A stretch of 64,000 nucleotides of DNA from Mycobacterium dioxanotrophicus (GTDB lineage: Bacteria > Actinomycetota > Actinomycetes > Mycobacteriales > Mycobacteriaceae): assembly GCF_002157835.1 (NCBI RefSeq), contig NZ_CP020809.1, positions 620,001-684,000 of the forward strand, read 5' to 3'. This document shows, piece by piece, positions 39,888-49,908 of this stretch; the first letter of the stretch is position 1; every line of letters begins with the position of its first letter. The notes under the pieces are model-generated. The model was not told the origin of the DNA. It ran no database searches and worked only from the letters and a program-made list of their open reading frames with translations. Made by a program: the position numbers and the translations under genes.

Positions 39888-40723
39888 CAGGCCCTCTCCA
39901 GCCAACGTTCGGGGATCTCTGTCTGCAAGGTGTCGCTCGCGGTGCCGGTGTAGCCGTGCCACAACTCGGACTGGTTGAAGCGCACGATGTAGAACCACTC
40001 GGGTGTGGCGTCGGCGCGGTCCCACGTCTCGTCCTCGGCGGCCGGGCTCTCGTAGGTGACCTCGGCGATCTCGCCCCGGGCACCGCGCACGTATTCGGGA
40101 GTGCGGGTGTAGAGCAGGATCGGCAGCTCGCGGACCTTGACCGCGTCGCCCACCCGGAACCTGGGTTCACCCGCCTGTCCGGCGTACACCTGCGGGTCGC
40201 CCTTGCCGACCGCCCGGATGTGGTGCTCGTTGCGGGTGACATCCGCGCCGTCGCCCGCGGATTTCGGCTGCGCTTCGAGCTTGCGGCCCGCCAGGCCGCC
40301 CTCGTAGCGGGCCTGGACCTCGACCATGCGCTGGGTCAGCTCACCGAGGCTGATGTGGTGTTTCTCCACCAACACCCGCGCGACGGCCCACAGCCACCGC
40401 CCGTAGTAGGGGAAGCCCTGGTAGACCGCGCGCCCGACGTCGACGTTGCCGATACGGCGGCGCTCCTCGGACAGCCAGATCCCGCGCCACGCGAGCACTT
40501 CGCAGATGACGTAGGTCATGTGCTCCCAGTACTCGTAATCCTTGTTCTCGTACTTCATCGGAGCGTCCGGCTCTCCGCCCACGTCGTGGACGGTCTTCAT
40601 GTACGCCAGGAAGCGCTCGTGATCGAGGAGATCGGGGGGCGGCGCGTCCGGCATCTCCGGATAGGCGGACTTGAGCCGTCCGACCAATTCCAGGTGGGCA
40701 GCGCGTTCGGCGGCTGTGCTCAT
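39887..40723 (-). CDS. Nitrile hydratase beta / fused thiocyanate hydrolase beta-alpha-type subunit
   Basis: 278 residues. The N-terminal half (about 1-140: HDVGGEPDAPMKYENKDYEYWEH, YVICEVLAWRGIW) corresponds to the helical ScnB/NHase-beta N-domain; the C-terminal half (about 180-278: FRVGDAVKVRELP, PEYVRGARGEI, YIVRFNQSELW) is the SH3-like barrel equivalent to ScnA/NHase-beta C-domain. In Thiobacillus thiocyanate hydrolase these are two polypeptides, so this is the one-chain arrangement. First gene of a three-gene operon, preceded by GGGGAA and an operator-like inverted repeat at 40741-40782. Confidence 0.8.
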   Translation of the reverse strand: MSTAAERAAHLELVGRLKSAYPEMPDAPPPDLLDHERFLAYMKTVHDVGGEPDAPMKYENKDYEYWEHMTYVICEVLAWRGIWLSEERRRIGNVDVGRAVYQGFPYYGRWLWAVARVLVEKHHISLGELTQRMVEVQARYEGGLAGRKLEAQPKSAGDGADVTRNEHHIRAVGKGDPQVYAGQAGEPRFRVGDAVKVRELPILLYTRTPEYVRGARGEIAEVTYESPAAEDETWDRADATPEWFYIVRFNQSELWHGYTGTASDTLQTEIPERWLERA

Positions 40724-40740
40724 GGGAGTTCCCCTCGGCG

Positions 40741-40782
40741 GGCACTGTCGAGCAGACGCCTTCAAACTTTAGTGACAGTGCC
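40741..40782. promoter_or_regulatory. Operator-like inverted repeat upstream of the hydrolase operon
   Basis: GGCACTGTC (40741-40749) and GACAGTGCC (40774-40782) are perfect inverted copies separated by 24 bp. The distal copy is itself within a near-palindrome GTGGCACTGTCAC. It lies in the 123-bp spacer between the XRE-cupin regulator gene and the first hydrolase gene, so it is probably the binding site for that regulator. Confidence 0.6.
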
Positions 40783-40846
40783 ACTCGCGCATGGCGGAAT
40801 CCGCGACTTACGCGCGCGAAAATTGATCTCGCAGAGGTGTTCTCGG

Positions 40847-41494
40847 TCAGACCTGCGAATCGGGGAAGGCGATGACCGACAAGAACCGGATCGGCAGCTC
40901 CACCAGATCGGTCGGTCCGTGGGCGCCCTCGCCGTCGATCTGCAGCGAGTCGCCGGGGTGCAACCGGTACACCGAGCGGCTGTGGCTGTAATCCATCACG
41001 CCTTCGAGCATGAAGATGAACTCCGTGCCGGGATGCTGGAACAACGGATAGGTCTGGCTCTTCTCCGACAGCGTCACGTGCAGGCATTCCAGCCGCTTGT
41101 GTTCCCCGCGCAACGAACTCAGCAGCTGGTACTCGTGGCCTTCGCGCGTGCCCTCGCGCACGATGCGCGCTCCGGTGCCCGCCTTGACGAACGCCGCCGG
41201 ACGTTCCACGTCCGCACCGCGAAAGAGGCTGGTCACCGGCACGTCCAGACCCTTCGCCAATAACGCGAGCGTGGACAGGCTGCACGACGTCTGCGCGTTC
41301 TCGATCTTGGACAGCATGGCCTTGGAGATCCCGACCTGGGTCGCCATATCGGCGACCGTCAGGCCGTGCTGCTGGCGCAGCTGGCGCACATTGCGCCCGA
41401 TCGCCGCCTCGAACTCGAGCTCATCGGCGGAAGCGAGCGGATCACGGTCCCGGGCGGTGCCCGATTTGTTGCGGAGTAGTGGGACTTCACTCAT
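40847..41494 (-). CDS. XRE-family regulator with C-terminal cupin domain
   Basis: 215 residues from the ATG at 41494 (a TTG 6 bp upstream is less likely). Helix-turn-helix about 31-88 (LRQQHGLTVADMATQVGISKAMLSKIENAQTSCSLSTLALLAKGLDV in two helices) and a cupin sensor about 115-210 (HPGTEFIFMLEGVMDYSH, LHPGDSLQIDGEGAHGP). Cupin sensors of this group bind small metabolites. Located directly upstream of and co-directional with the hydrolase operon, it is the probable regulator. Confidence 0.9.
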   Translation of the reverse strand: MSEVPLLRNKSGTARDRDPLASADELEFEAAIGRNVRQLRQQHGLTVADMATQVGISKAMLSKIENAQTSCSLSTLALLAKGLDVPVTSLFRGADVERPAAFVKAGTGARIVREGTREGHEYQLLSSLRGEHKRLECLHVTLSEKSQTYPLFQHPGTEFIFMLEGVMDYSHSRSVYRLHPGDSLQIDGEGAHGPTDLVELPIRFLSVIAFPDSQV

Positions 41495-41572
41495 GCGCAA
41501 TCCGCCTTCGGCTTCTGGCTGGCGCTCACAATTACCTGTTTAACGTATTTCCCTCCGTATCCTCCCGCATTT

Positions 41573-41598
41573 CCCCACGCCGAAGTGCCGGCGTGGGG
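41573..41598 (-). terminator. Hairpin after amt
   Basis: CCCCACGCCG (41573-41582) pairs with CGGCGTGGGG (41589-41598), a 10-bp GC-rich stem with a 6-nt loop, 27 bp downstream of the amt stop and before the XRE-cupin gene. No U-tract on the minus strand (GGAAAT follows), but the position suits a terminator or attenuator. Confidence 0.6.
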
Positions 41599-41624
41599 CT
41601 GCGGAGACTTCCGTCGGTCGTGGG

Positions 41625-42881
41625 TCAGACCAGTTCGAGCTCGTAGGCGGCGTCGCGATGGACCTTGGTGTCGATGCCGAGTTCCTCGTCTTCCGGCGAG
41701 ATGCGGATGCCCATCGTCTTCTTGATCGCCAGCGCGATGACGTAGGCGATGACGAACGAATAAACCATCACGGCCAGTGCCGCGACGCCCTGGCGCCACA
41801 GCTGGTCGAGACCGCCGCCATAGAACAGGCCGTTGACCTTGTTGGGCATGGTGTCACTGGCCAGCAAGCCGATGAGCAGCGTGCCGATGACTCCGCCGAC
41901 GAGGTGCACCCCGACCACGTCGAGCGAATCGTCGTAGCCGAACTTCTCCTTCAGGCCGACGGCCAGCGGGCAGATCGCCCCGGCGATCAGGCCGAGCACG
42001 ATCGCACCGACGGGTGTGACGGCACCGCAGGCCGGGGTGATGGCCACCAGGCCGGTGATGGCGCCCGCTGCGGCGCCGACGCCCGTGACGTGCCCGTCTT
42101 TGAGTTTCTCGACCGCGAGCCAGGCCAGCGTGGCCGCGCAGGTCGCGACGAACGTGGTAACCATGACGATGGCGGCCGAATTGCCCGCGGCCAGCGCCGA
42201 CCCGCCGTTGAACGCATACCAGCCGGCCCACAGCAGGCCCGCTCCCAGCAGGGTCAGCGGCACGTTGTGCGGCTTGCGCAGCCGGCCCCAGTTGGCGCCC
42301 TTGCCGAGCACGATGGCCACGGCCAGCGCGGCGGCGCCGGCGTTGATGTGCACTGCCGTGCCGCCCGCGAAGTCGATGGCGTGCAGCTTGTTGGCGATCC
42401 AGCCGCCCACGGAATCCTTGGTCACGGTGCCGTCGACCGCGAACACCCAGTGCGCGACGGGGAAGTAGACGAGCACGGCCCACACGGTCGCGAAGACCAT
42501 CCATGCGGCGAACTTCATCCGGTCGGCGGCCGCGCCCGAGATCAGCGCCACGGTGATGGCCGCGAACAACGCCTGGAACAGCGAGAACAGGCTGACCGGC
42601 AGGCCGTTGACAGTGGTCATCGGTTCGAGCAGGTTCTTCATGCCGAGAAACTCGGTGAAGCTGCCGACGAACCCGCCGTACGAGGTGCCGAACGTCATGG
42701 AGAACCCGAAGAGGATCCAGAGCACACCGACGACGGCGACCGCACCGAACGTCATCATCATCATGTTCGTCGAGCTCTTCACCGACACCATGCCGCCGTA
42801 GAACAGCGCCAGGCCGGGGATCATCATCGTCAGCCCGATGATGCAACAGAGCATGAACGCCGTGGTTCCTGTGTCCATCAA
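41625..42881 (-). CDS. amt: Ammonium transporter Amt
   Basis: 418 residues, eleven membrane segments. The twin pore histidines are in GGTAVHINAG and VGVHLVGGVIG; the aromatic gate and Asp region (FAGGTAVHINAGAAALA) are intact, as is LFYGGMVSVKSS near the N-terminus. The cytoplasmic tail (SPEDEELGIDTKVHRDAAYELE) is the site for GlnK-type control in the family, though no glnK is adjacent. A GlnR-box-like sequence lies about 80 bp upstream (42961-42976). The gene is upstream of the XRE-cupin/hydrolase operon on the same strand, linking ammonium uptake with an ammonia-producing enzyme. Confidence 0.95.
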   Translation of the reverse strand: MMDTGTTAFMLCCIIGLTMMIPGLALFYGGMVSVKSSTNMMMMTFGAVAVVGVLWILFGFSMTFGTSYGGFVGSFTEFLGMKNLLEPMTTVNGLPVSLFSLFQALFAAITVALISGAAADRMKFAAWMVFATVWAVLVYFPVAHWVFAVDGTVTKDSVGGWIANKLHAIDFAGGTAVHINAGAAALAVAIVLGKGANWGRLRKPHNVPLTLLGAGLLWAGWYAFNGGSALAAGNSAAIVMVTTFVATCAATLAWLAVEKLKDGHVTGVGAAAGAITGLVAITPACGAVTPVGAIVLGLIAGAICPLAVGLKEKFGYDDSLDVVGVHLVGGVIGTLLIGLLASDTMPNKVNGLFYGGGLDQLWRQGVAALAVMVYSFVIAYVIALAIKKTMGIRISPEDEELGIDTKVHRDAAYELELV

Positions 42882-42960
42882 ATATCTCCTGAGGGTGGCG
42901 GCCCGTCGGGCCGGTCCCCGTCAATAGACGACGCTTCTGTTACGGGAACGGGCTTCGCGT

Positions 42961-42976
42961 GTTGCGGGCGGATTAC
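42961..42976 (-). promoter_or_regulatory. Possible GlnR box upstream of amt
   Basis: The minus strand reads GTAATCCGCCCGCAAC, matching the mycobacterial GlnR consensus GTnAC-n6-GnAAC except for T in place of C in the first half. Amt genes are standard GlnR targets. It is 80-95 bp before the amt ATG in the divergent spacer with the Ntn hydrolase gene. Confidence 0.4.
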
Positions 42977-43013
42977 GCCTGACCCGGGTCTGGGCTGGCT
43001 AGCCTTTGGGCGC

Positions 43014-43997
43014 ATGTGCACCCGCGTCGTCTACCTCGGCACCGGAGATCGCGTCGTCACCGGCCGTTCGATGGACTGGAAACTGGAGATCGGCACCAAT
43101 CTGTGGGTTTTGCCCCGCGGGGTGGCGCGCACCGGACAGGCCGGACCGGACTCGGTGGAATGGACCGCGAAGTACGGCAGCGTGGTGGCGACCGGCTACG
43201 ACATCTGCACGACCGACGGGGTCAACGAGGCGGGCCTGGCCGTGAACCTGCTGTGGCTCGCCGAATCGCAGTACCCGGCCGCCGACGCTGCAGGCCCGGC
43301 GGTCGCCCTGTCGCTGTGGGGCCAGTACGTCCTGGACAACTTCGGCTCGGTCGCCGAGGCCGTCGAGGCCCTGACCGCGACGCCGCTGCGGGTCGCCACC
43401 GCCGACGTGCCCGGTGAGCAGCGGATGGCCACGTTGCACCTGGCCATGTCCGACGGCACAGGGGACAGCGCGATCGTCGAGTACGTCGACGGGCAACAGA
43501 CCATCCACCACGGCCGTCAGTACCAGGTGATGACCAACTCGCCGATCTTCGCCAAGCAGCTCGCCATCACCGAGTACTGGGAGGAGATCGGCGGCACCGT
43601 GATGCTGCCCGGCACCAACCGCGCCGCCGACCGATTCGTGCGGGCGTCCTTCTACATCAATGCCGTTCCCAAGTCCGACGATCCGGTGCTGTCGGTGGCC
43701 GCGGTGTTCAGCGTGGTGCGCAACGCGTCGACCCCGTACGGCATCGCGACCTCCGACGAACCGAACATCTCCTCGACCCGGTGGCGCACGGTCGTCGACC
43801 ACAAGGCGCGGCGGTACTTCTTCGAATCGGCGCTGTCTCCGAACACGTTCTGGGTGGAGCTGGCGAACCTGGATTTCAGCGCGGGCGCGCCCACCCTGCG
43901 GCTCGATCTCGGCGAAGGAGAGAAGACTGTCTATGCCGGGGACGCGAGTTCGCAGTTCCGGCCTGCGCAACCGTTCACCTTCATGACGGTGCCCTGA
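43014..43997 (+). CDS. Ntn hydrolase of the choloylglycine hydrolase/penicillin V acylase family
   Basis: 327 residues from the ATG at 43014, the start demanded by the mechanism: Met is removed to expose Cys2 as nucleophile (MCTRVVY). Further family residues: Arg/Asp in GRSMDWK (about 18-24), Asn in EAGLAVNLLWL, and NSP with Arg in MTNSPIFAKQL and RFVRASFYI. The family hydrolyses linear amide C-N bonds (bile salts, penicillin V, N-acyl homoserine lactones). No signal peptide. It is divergent from amt. Substrate unknown; it is not in the M. tuberculosis order as recalled. Confidence 0.87.
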   Translation: MCTRVVYLGTGDRVVTGRSMDWKLEIGTNLWVLPRGVARTGQAGPDSVEWTAKYGSVVATGYDICTTDGVNEAGLAVNLLWLAESQYPAADAAGPAVALSLWGQYVLDNFGSVAEAVEALTATPLRVATADVPGEQRMATLHLAMSDGTGDSAIVEYVDGQQTIHHGRQYQVMTNSPIFAKQLAITEYWEEIGGTVMLPGTNRAADRFVRASFYINAVPKSDDPVLSVAAVFSVVRNASTPYGIATSDEPNISSTRWRTVVDHKARRYFFESALSPNTFWVELANLDFSAGAPTLRLDLGEGEKTVYAGDASSQFRPAQPFTFMTVP

Positions 43998-44074
43998 CCT
44001 GGGCGACAAAAAACCAGCTGCACGTCTCCCTTATCCTTGATGCGACTCATTCCCGCATTCTCTAAGGACAGACA

Positions 44075-46380
<2,306 letters not shown>

Positions 46381-46387
46381 GCGCGGC

Positions 46388-47530
46388 GTGTCCGCCGCCC
46401 TGAGGTTCGCGGCCGCGGCGACGACGGTTGTCGTGTCGCTGTGGCAGGTGCCCTGGGCCTACGCCGACCCACCGTCGCCCGCGCCCGGTACGGTGCTGGC
46501 GCCGCTGGCTCCCGGACAGGTGCTGCGGATTGCGCCGGCGGCCGGAACGGGTACTCCCACAGGGGATTACGGAATCGGCGCGACCGACCTGTGCGAGTTC
46601 ATGGAGTTCCCGGCCCGTCTGCTGCAGGTGTGTGGTGACAGCTTCGCCGGGCAGGCCGTGGGCTTCGGCAGCTGGCACGCACCGATCGCGCTGCATGTCG
46701 ACCCGGATTCGGTCGACGACCCTGCCGGCGTCCGCTACGACGGCGTGACGGGAGCCGTGGTGGGAAGCCCGTTGCTGGCCGACAAGACACCGCCGGGCAG
46801 CTCGCAATTGCCCGCGGGTGTGGTCTCGATCAACCGGGACAACTACCTGATGGTGAGCACCACGGCGAACCTGCGCCCGCAGAACTCGCGGTTGGTGAAA
46901 GCCGACGCCTCGCGGGGCAATTGGCAGACCATCCCGGGTTCGCAGCGGCCCGCGAGCTATCAAGGCGGCGGGCAGTCGCAGATCAGCGGCTATTACGACC
47001 CTGTCCCGACGGCCGAATCGCAGAGCGGCTGGGTCTACATCGTCGCCAACAACTTCGACCGCAGCGGGCAGGTGTTCCTCTACCGAAGCACGCCGCAGAC
47101 GTTCACCGACCGCGCCGGCTGGCAGGGCTGGTCTGCCAAAGGGGGCTGGGGCAAGCCGCCGACGCCGTTGTGGTCGGACAAGGTCGGCGAGATGAGCATC
47201 AAGCAGATCGACGGCAAGCCCGTCCTGTCGTATTTCAATGCCAGCACCGGCAACATGGAGATCCGGGTCGCCTACGACCCCACCGGTCTCGGGACGGCGC
47301 CGGTGACCACCGTTGTGGTGGGCCGGGGCGTCGACTGGCCGGATCCCGCCGAGACGTTGCCGCCGCCCGAGGACAACCAGCTGGCGCAGCCGTACGGCGG
47401 CTACATCTCCCCGGGATCGACCCTCGACGAGGTGCGGGTGTTCGTCAGCCAGTGGAACACCACGCCCGGCGGTGGCGCGACGCCCTACCGCGTGATTCAG
47501 TACGCTGTAAACCCGATAAAGCCCTGGTGA
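46388..47530 (+). CDS. Secreted DUF4185 protein (GH183-type, probable endo-D-arabinanase)
   Basis: 380 residues. Sec signal about 1-27 (cleavage near AYADPP), then a beta-propeller-like DUF4185 domain rich in Trp and Asn (DYGIGATDLCEFMEF, SINRDNYLMVST, GWVYIVANNFDR, PVLSYFNASTGNMEIR, YGGYISPGSTLDE). It corresponds to Rv3707c. From memory, DUF4185 proteins including Rv3707c were assigned to glycoside hydrolase family GH183, endo-D-arabinanases acting on arabinogalactan/lipoarabinomannan. Two Cys (LCEF and QVCGD) may be disulfide-linked. The GTG start is 7 bp after asd. Catalytic acids cannot be named by eye. Confidence 0.75.
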   Translation: MSAALRFAAAATTVVVSLWQVPWAYADPPSPAPGTVLAPLAPGQVLRIAPAAGTGTPTGDYGIGATDLCEFMEFPARLLQVCGDSFAGQAVGFGSWHAPIALHVDPDSVDDPAGVRYDGVTGAVVGSPLLADKTPPGSSQLPAGVVSINRDNYLMVSTTANLRPQNSRLVKADASRGNWQTIPGSQRPASYQGGGQSQISGYYDPVPTAESQSGWVYIVANNFDRSGQVFLYRSTPQTFTDRAGWQGWSAKGGWGKPPTPLWSDKVGEMSIKQIDGKPVLSYFNASTGNMEIRVAYDPTGLGTAPVTTVVVGRGVDWPDPAETLPPPEDNQLAQPYGGYISPGSTLDEVRVFVSQWNTTPGGGATPYRVIQYAVNPIKPW

Positions 47531-47596
47531 GCATACACAGGTAATACATAGCCAATTCATGATCGGCACTTGGATGACGCTCGCAAGCTGGCTTAC

Positions 47597-48007
47597 ATGA
47601 CTGATACATCTTCCGAACCCACCGGCCCGGTCACCACGGCCGAGCCGCTCGCCGAGCCTGCGCCTGCACCCGCCGTCGTCGAAGACCGCAGGCCCAATCG
47701 ACTGTTCCAGGCGCTGGCCTGGGTCGGCATCGTCGCGGGCATCGTCTTCATCACCCTGGTCGTGTTCGGCACCGGGTTCTTCCTCGGCGCCCACTCGGGC
47801 GGCGGACATCATCGCCACGGCGGAGGCGGCTGGGAACGGCCCGGGATGATGTTCCACCACCACGGTGGGTGGGGCCAGGGCGGCGGCCCTGAACGGCAGG
47901 GCGGTCAGGGTGGCCCCGGCGGCCCGGGTGGACCCGCTTTCGGTCCGGGAGGCCCGGCAGGCCCGGGTGGGCAGCCGGGTGCCCCGACGACCACGCCGTC
48001 CCGCTGA
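47597..48007 (+). CDS. Small membrane protein with Gly/His/Pro-rich C-terminus
   Basis: 136 residues from the ATG at 47597; an in-frame ATG at 47570 would add 9. A Pro/Ala/Glu-rich N-terminus (about 1-38), one membrane segment (about 42-66, ALAWVGIVAGIVFITLVVFGTGFFLG), then a His-rich patch (GGGHHRHGGGG, FHHHGGWG) and a Gly/Pro/Gln-rich low-complexity tail. Its place 49 bp upstream of a Fur-family gene suggests metal binding at the membrane, but this is inference. Rv3706c is the positional counterpart. Confidence 0.65.
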   Translation: MTDTSSEPTGPVTTAEPLAEPAPAPAVVEDRRPNRLFQALAWVGIVAGIVFITLVVFGTGFFLGAHSGGGHHRHGGGGWERPGMMFHHHGGWGQGGGPERQGGQGGPGGPGGPAFGPGGPAGPGGQPGAPTTTPSR

Positions 48008-48056
48008 CCCGCGGAGCTCTTTTTGACCGACTCCAGACAAGGCGCATACTGGAGCG

Positions 48057-48497
48057 GTGACTCCGGTGCATGACGACGACCCCAGGGCCCGCTTGCGGGC
48101 CGTGGGGCTTCGTGTCACCGCCCCGAGGGTCGCGGTCCTGGAAGCGCTCGCCGACCAGCCGCACGCGACGGCCGACGACCTCGCGACCCGAGTTCGCCAA
48201 TCACTCGGATCGGTCTCGACCCAGGCCGTCTACGACGTGCTCCGGGCCTGCGTCACGACAGGCCTGGTCCGTCGGATCGAACCGGCAGGCTCATCGGCCC
48301 GCTACGAGACCAGGGCCGGCGACAACCACCACCACCTCGTGTGCCGGGTCTGCGGCCGGGTGGCCGACGTCGAATGTGTCGTCGGGCCCGCGCCCTGCCT
48401 CGAGCCCGCGGATGTCGACGGTTTCACCATCGACGAAGCCGAGGTGGTGTTCTGGGGCGTCTGTCCTGACTGCCAGGCCGACCGCAACACCGCATAG
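48057..48497 (+). CDS. Fur-family metalloregulator
   Basis: 146 residues. Winged helix about 10-85 (LRAVGLRVTAPRVAVLEALAD, STQAVYDVLRACVTTGLV) and a dimerisation domain with HHHLVCRVCGRVADVEC (metal site and CxxC zinc site, about 97-113) and a terminal CPDC. It is of the FurA subgroup, but no katG follows, unlike furA-katG. Stands downstream of a His-rich membrane protein. In M. smegmatis an extra furA-like gene occupies a similar place next to asd. Metal specificity not assignable. Confidence 0.88.
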   Translation: MTPVHDDDPRARLRAVGLRVTAPRVAVLEALADQPHATADDLATRVRQSLGSVSTQAVYDVLRACVTTGLVRRIEPAGSSARYETRAGDNHHHLVCRVCGRVADVECVVGPAPCLEPADVDGFTIDEAEVVFWGVCPDCQADRNTA

Positions 48498-48599
48498 ACC
48501 ACATCTGCAGCCCACCGGGCGTCCCGGCTACCACATCAGGTGGCCGGGACGTCTGATTTTGTAGGCGTGTCGCCGGGAATCGTGAGATTCTGCCTAACC

Positions 48600-49118
48600 A
48601 TGACGCGCAATCGGATACTGGTTGCCGTGCTGATCGCCGTCCTGGCGGGTGCCGTCGGCTGTGGCAGCGGGCAATCCGAACGCAACGCGGCCATGCTCTT
48701 CGCCGTCGGCGACTGCGTCAGCTTCCCGGCGGGCACCCCGTCGGCCCCCGATGTCACCCGCGCCGCCAAGGTGGCCTGCAGTGCTGACCCCAGCTACACA
48801 GTCGGGGCGGTCGCCGATGCCACGGGCGCCTGCCCCAGCGACGAATATCAGCATCTGCCCGCCAAATTGGCCGATCCGTCGACAGCCCGGCTGTGCCTGG
48901 TGCCCAATCTGGTGACCTATCACTGCTATGAACTGGGCGTGCCCGCAGGCGTCATGGGCCTGGCCGACTGCACCTCCCGCGGCAACGGCGTACTCGTGCA
49001 GGTCACCCAGCGACTCGACGACGTGCAGGACGCGTCCAGCTGCCCGAAGGCGAGCGGCGAATACGCCTGGCGCTACCCGTCACCGGCCCGCACCTACTGC
49101 ACTCGCACGCTGTACTGA
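48600..49118 (+). CDS. Putative lipoprotein, Cys-rich (Rv3705c-like)
   Basis: 172 residues from the ATG at 48600 (MTRNRILVAV). The signal ends in a lipobox-like AVGC (about residue 21), predicting lipidation. The mature domain has eight or more Cys (VGDCVSF, VACSAD, GACPSDE, ARLCLVP, YHCYE, LADCTS, SSCPK, TYCTR), presumably disulfide-bonded outside the membrane. No enzymatic motif. It is 17 bp upstream of the PknH-sensor-like gene. Function unknown; the positional counterpart of Rv3705c. Confidence 0.75.
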   Translation: MTRNRILVAVLIAVLAGAVGCGSGQSERNAAMLFAVGDCVSFPAGTPSAPDVTRAAKVACSADPSYTVGAVADATGACPSDEYQHLPAKLADPSTARLCLVPNLVTYHCYELGVPAGVMGLADCTSRGNGVLVQVTQRLDDVQDASSCPKASGEYAWRYPSPARTYCTRTLY

Positions 49119-49135
49119 ATGGCATGATCAATTGA

Positions 49136-49777
49136 ATGCGCGCTCTGACTGTGGGTTTCGGGGTGGCCGGTCTCGCGTTGGCCTTGGCGGCACCGGCGGG
49201 CGCCCGCCCGTCGGATCCGGGGGTGGTGTCGTATGCCGTCCTGCCGAAGGGTTCGGTCGGCAACATCGTCGGCGCTCCGATGACGTGGGCGTCTGACTCG
49301 ACGGTTCCGTACCAGGCATTCGGGGTCGACGATCCGGTGTGCAACAACTGGGCCGACATCGGCCTGCCCGAGGTGTACAACGATCCGGATCTGGCGTCGT
49401 TCAACAGCGCGACGACGCAGACCTCGGCCAACGACGACAGCCACTACGTCAAACAGGCGGTCGGGGTGTTCGCCACCGCAGACGCCGCAGACCGGGCGTT
49501 CCACCGGGTGGTGGACCGCACCCAGGGATGTTCCGGGTTGACCAGCGCGATGCACCTGGACAACTTCGTGACGCAGGTGTGGACTTTTACCGGCGGGCCG
49601 GCCGGCGCGACCGACGCGGACTGGGTGAAACAGGAAGCGGGCACCGACCGGCGATGTTTCACGACCACCCGGAAACGGGAAAACGTGCTGCTGCAGGCGA
49701 AGGTGTGTCAGTCCGGCAACGGTGGCCCGGCCGTCAACGTGCTGGCCGGCGCCATGCAGAACTCGCTCGGGCAATAA
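49136..49777 (+). CDS. Secreted PknH sensor-like domain protein
   Basis: 213 residues. A short Sec signal (about 1-23, AGARPSD) precedes a single domain resembling the extracellular sensor of mycobacterial PknH and the LppH/LprH-type proteins: four Cys (PVCNNW, QGCSGL, RRCFTT, KVCQSG) in the spacing of its two disulfides. No membrane anchor or kinase. It may bind a wall or polyketide ligand; that is inference. It precedes egtA by 131 bp. Confidence 0.75.
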   Translation: MRALTVGFGVAGLALALAAPAGARPSDPGVVSYAVLPKGSVGNIVGAPMTWASDSTVPYQAFGVDDPVCNNWADIGLPEVYNDPDLASFNSATTQTSANDDSHYVKQAVGVFATADAADRAFHRVVDRTQGCSGLTSAMHLDNFVTQVWTFTGGPAGATDADWVKQEAGTDRRCFTTTRKRENVLLQAKVCQSGNGGPAVNVLAGAMQNSLGQ

Positions 49778-49908
49778 CTGCAGGATGAAGTTGGGTTAGC
49801 CGTCACAAACGCGTAACCCGCGCACAGGCCGACTTTGTCGGTGCTGTCTGGAAGATGGAGAGAACCAGACGGTCCGACACCGGTAGAGGACCGGGAGGGG
49901 TTGTTGCC

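Noticed and set aside
41658..43013. Plus-strand ORF fused upstream of the Ntn hydrolase
   Set aside because: It is the mirror of amt; the Ntn hydrolase must start at the Met-Cys at 43014 for its mechanism.
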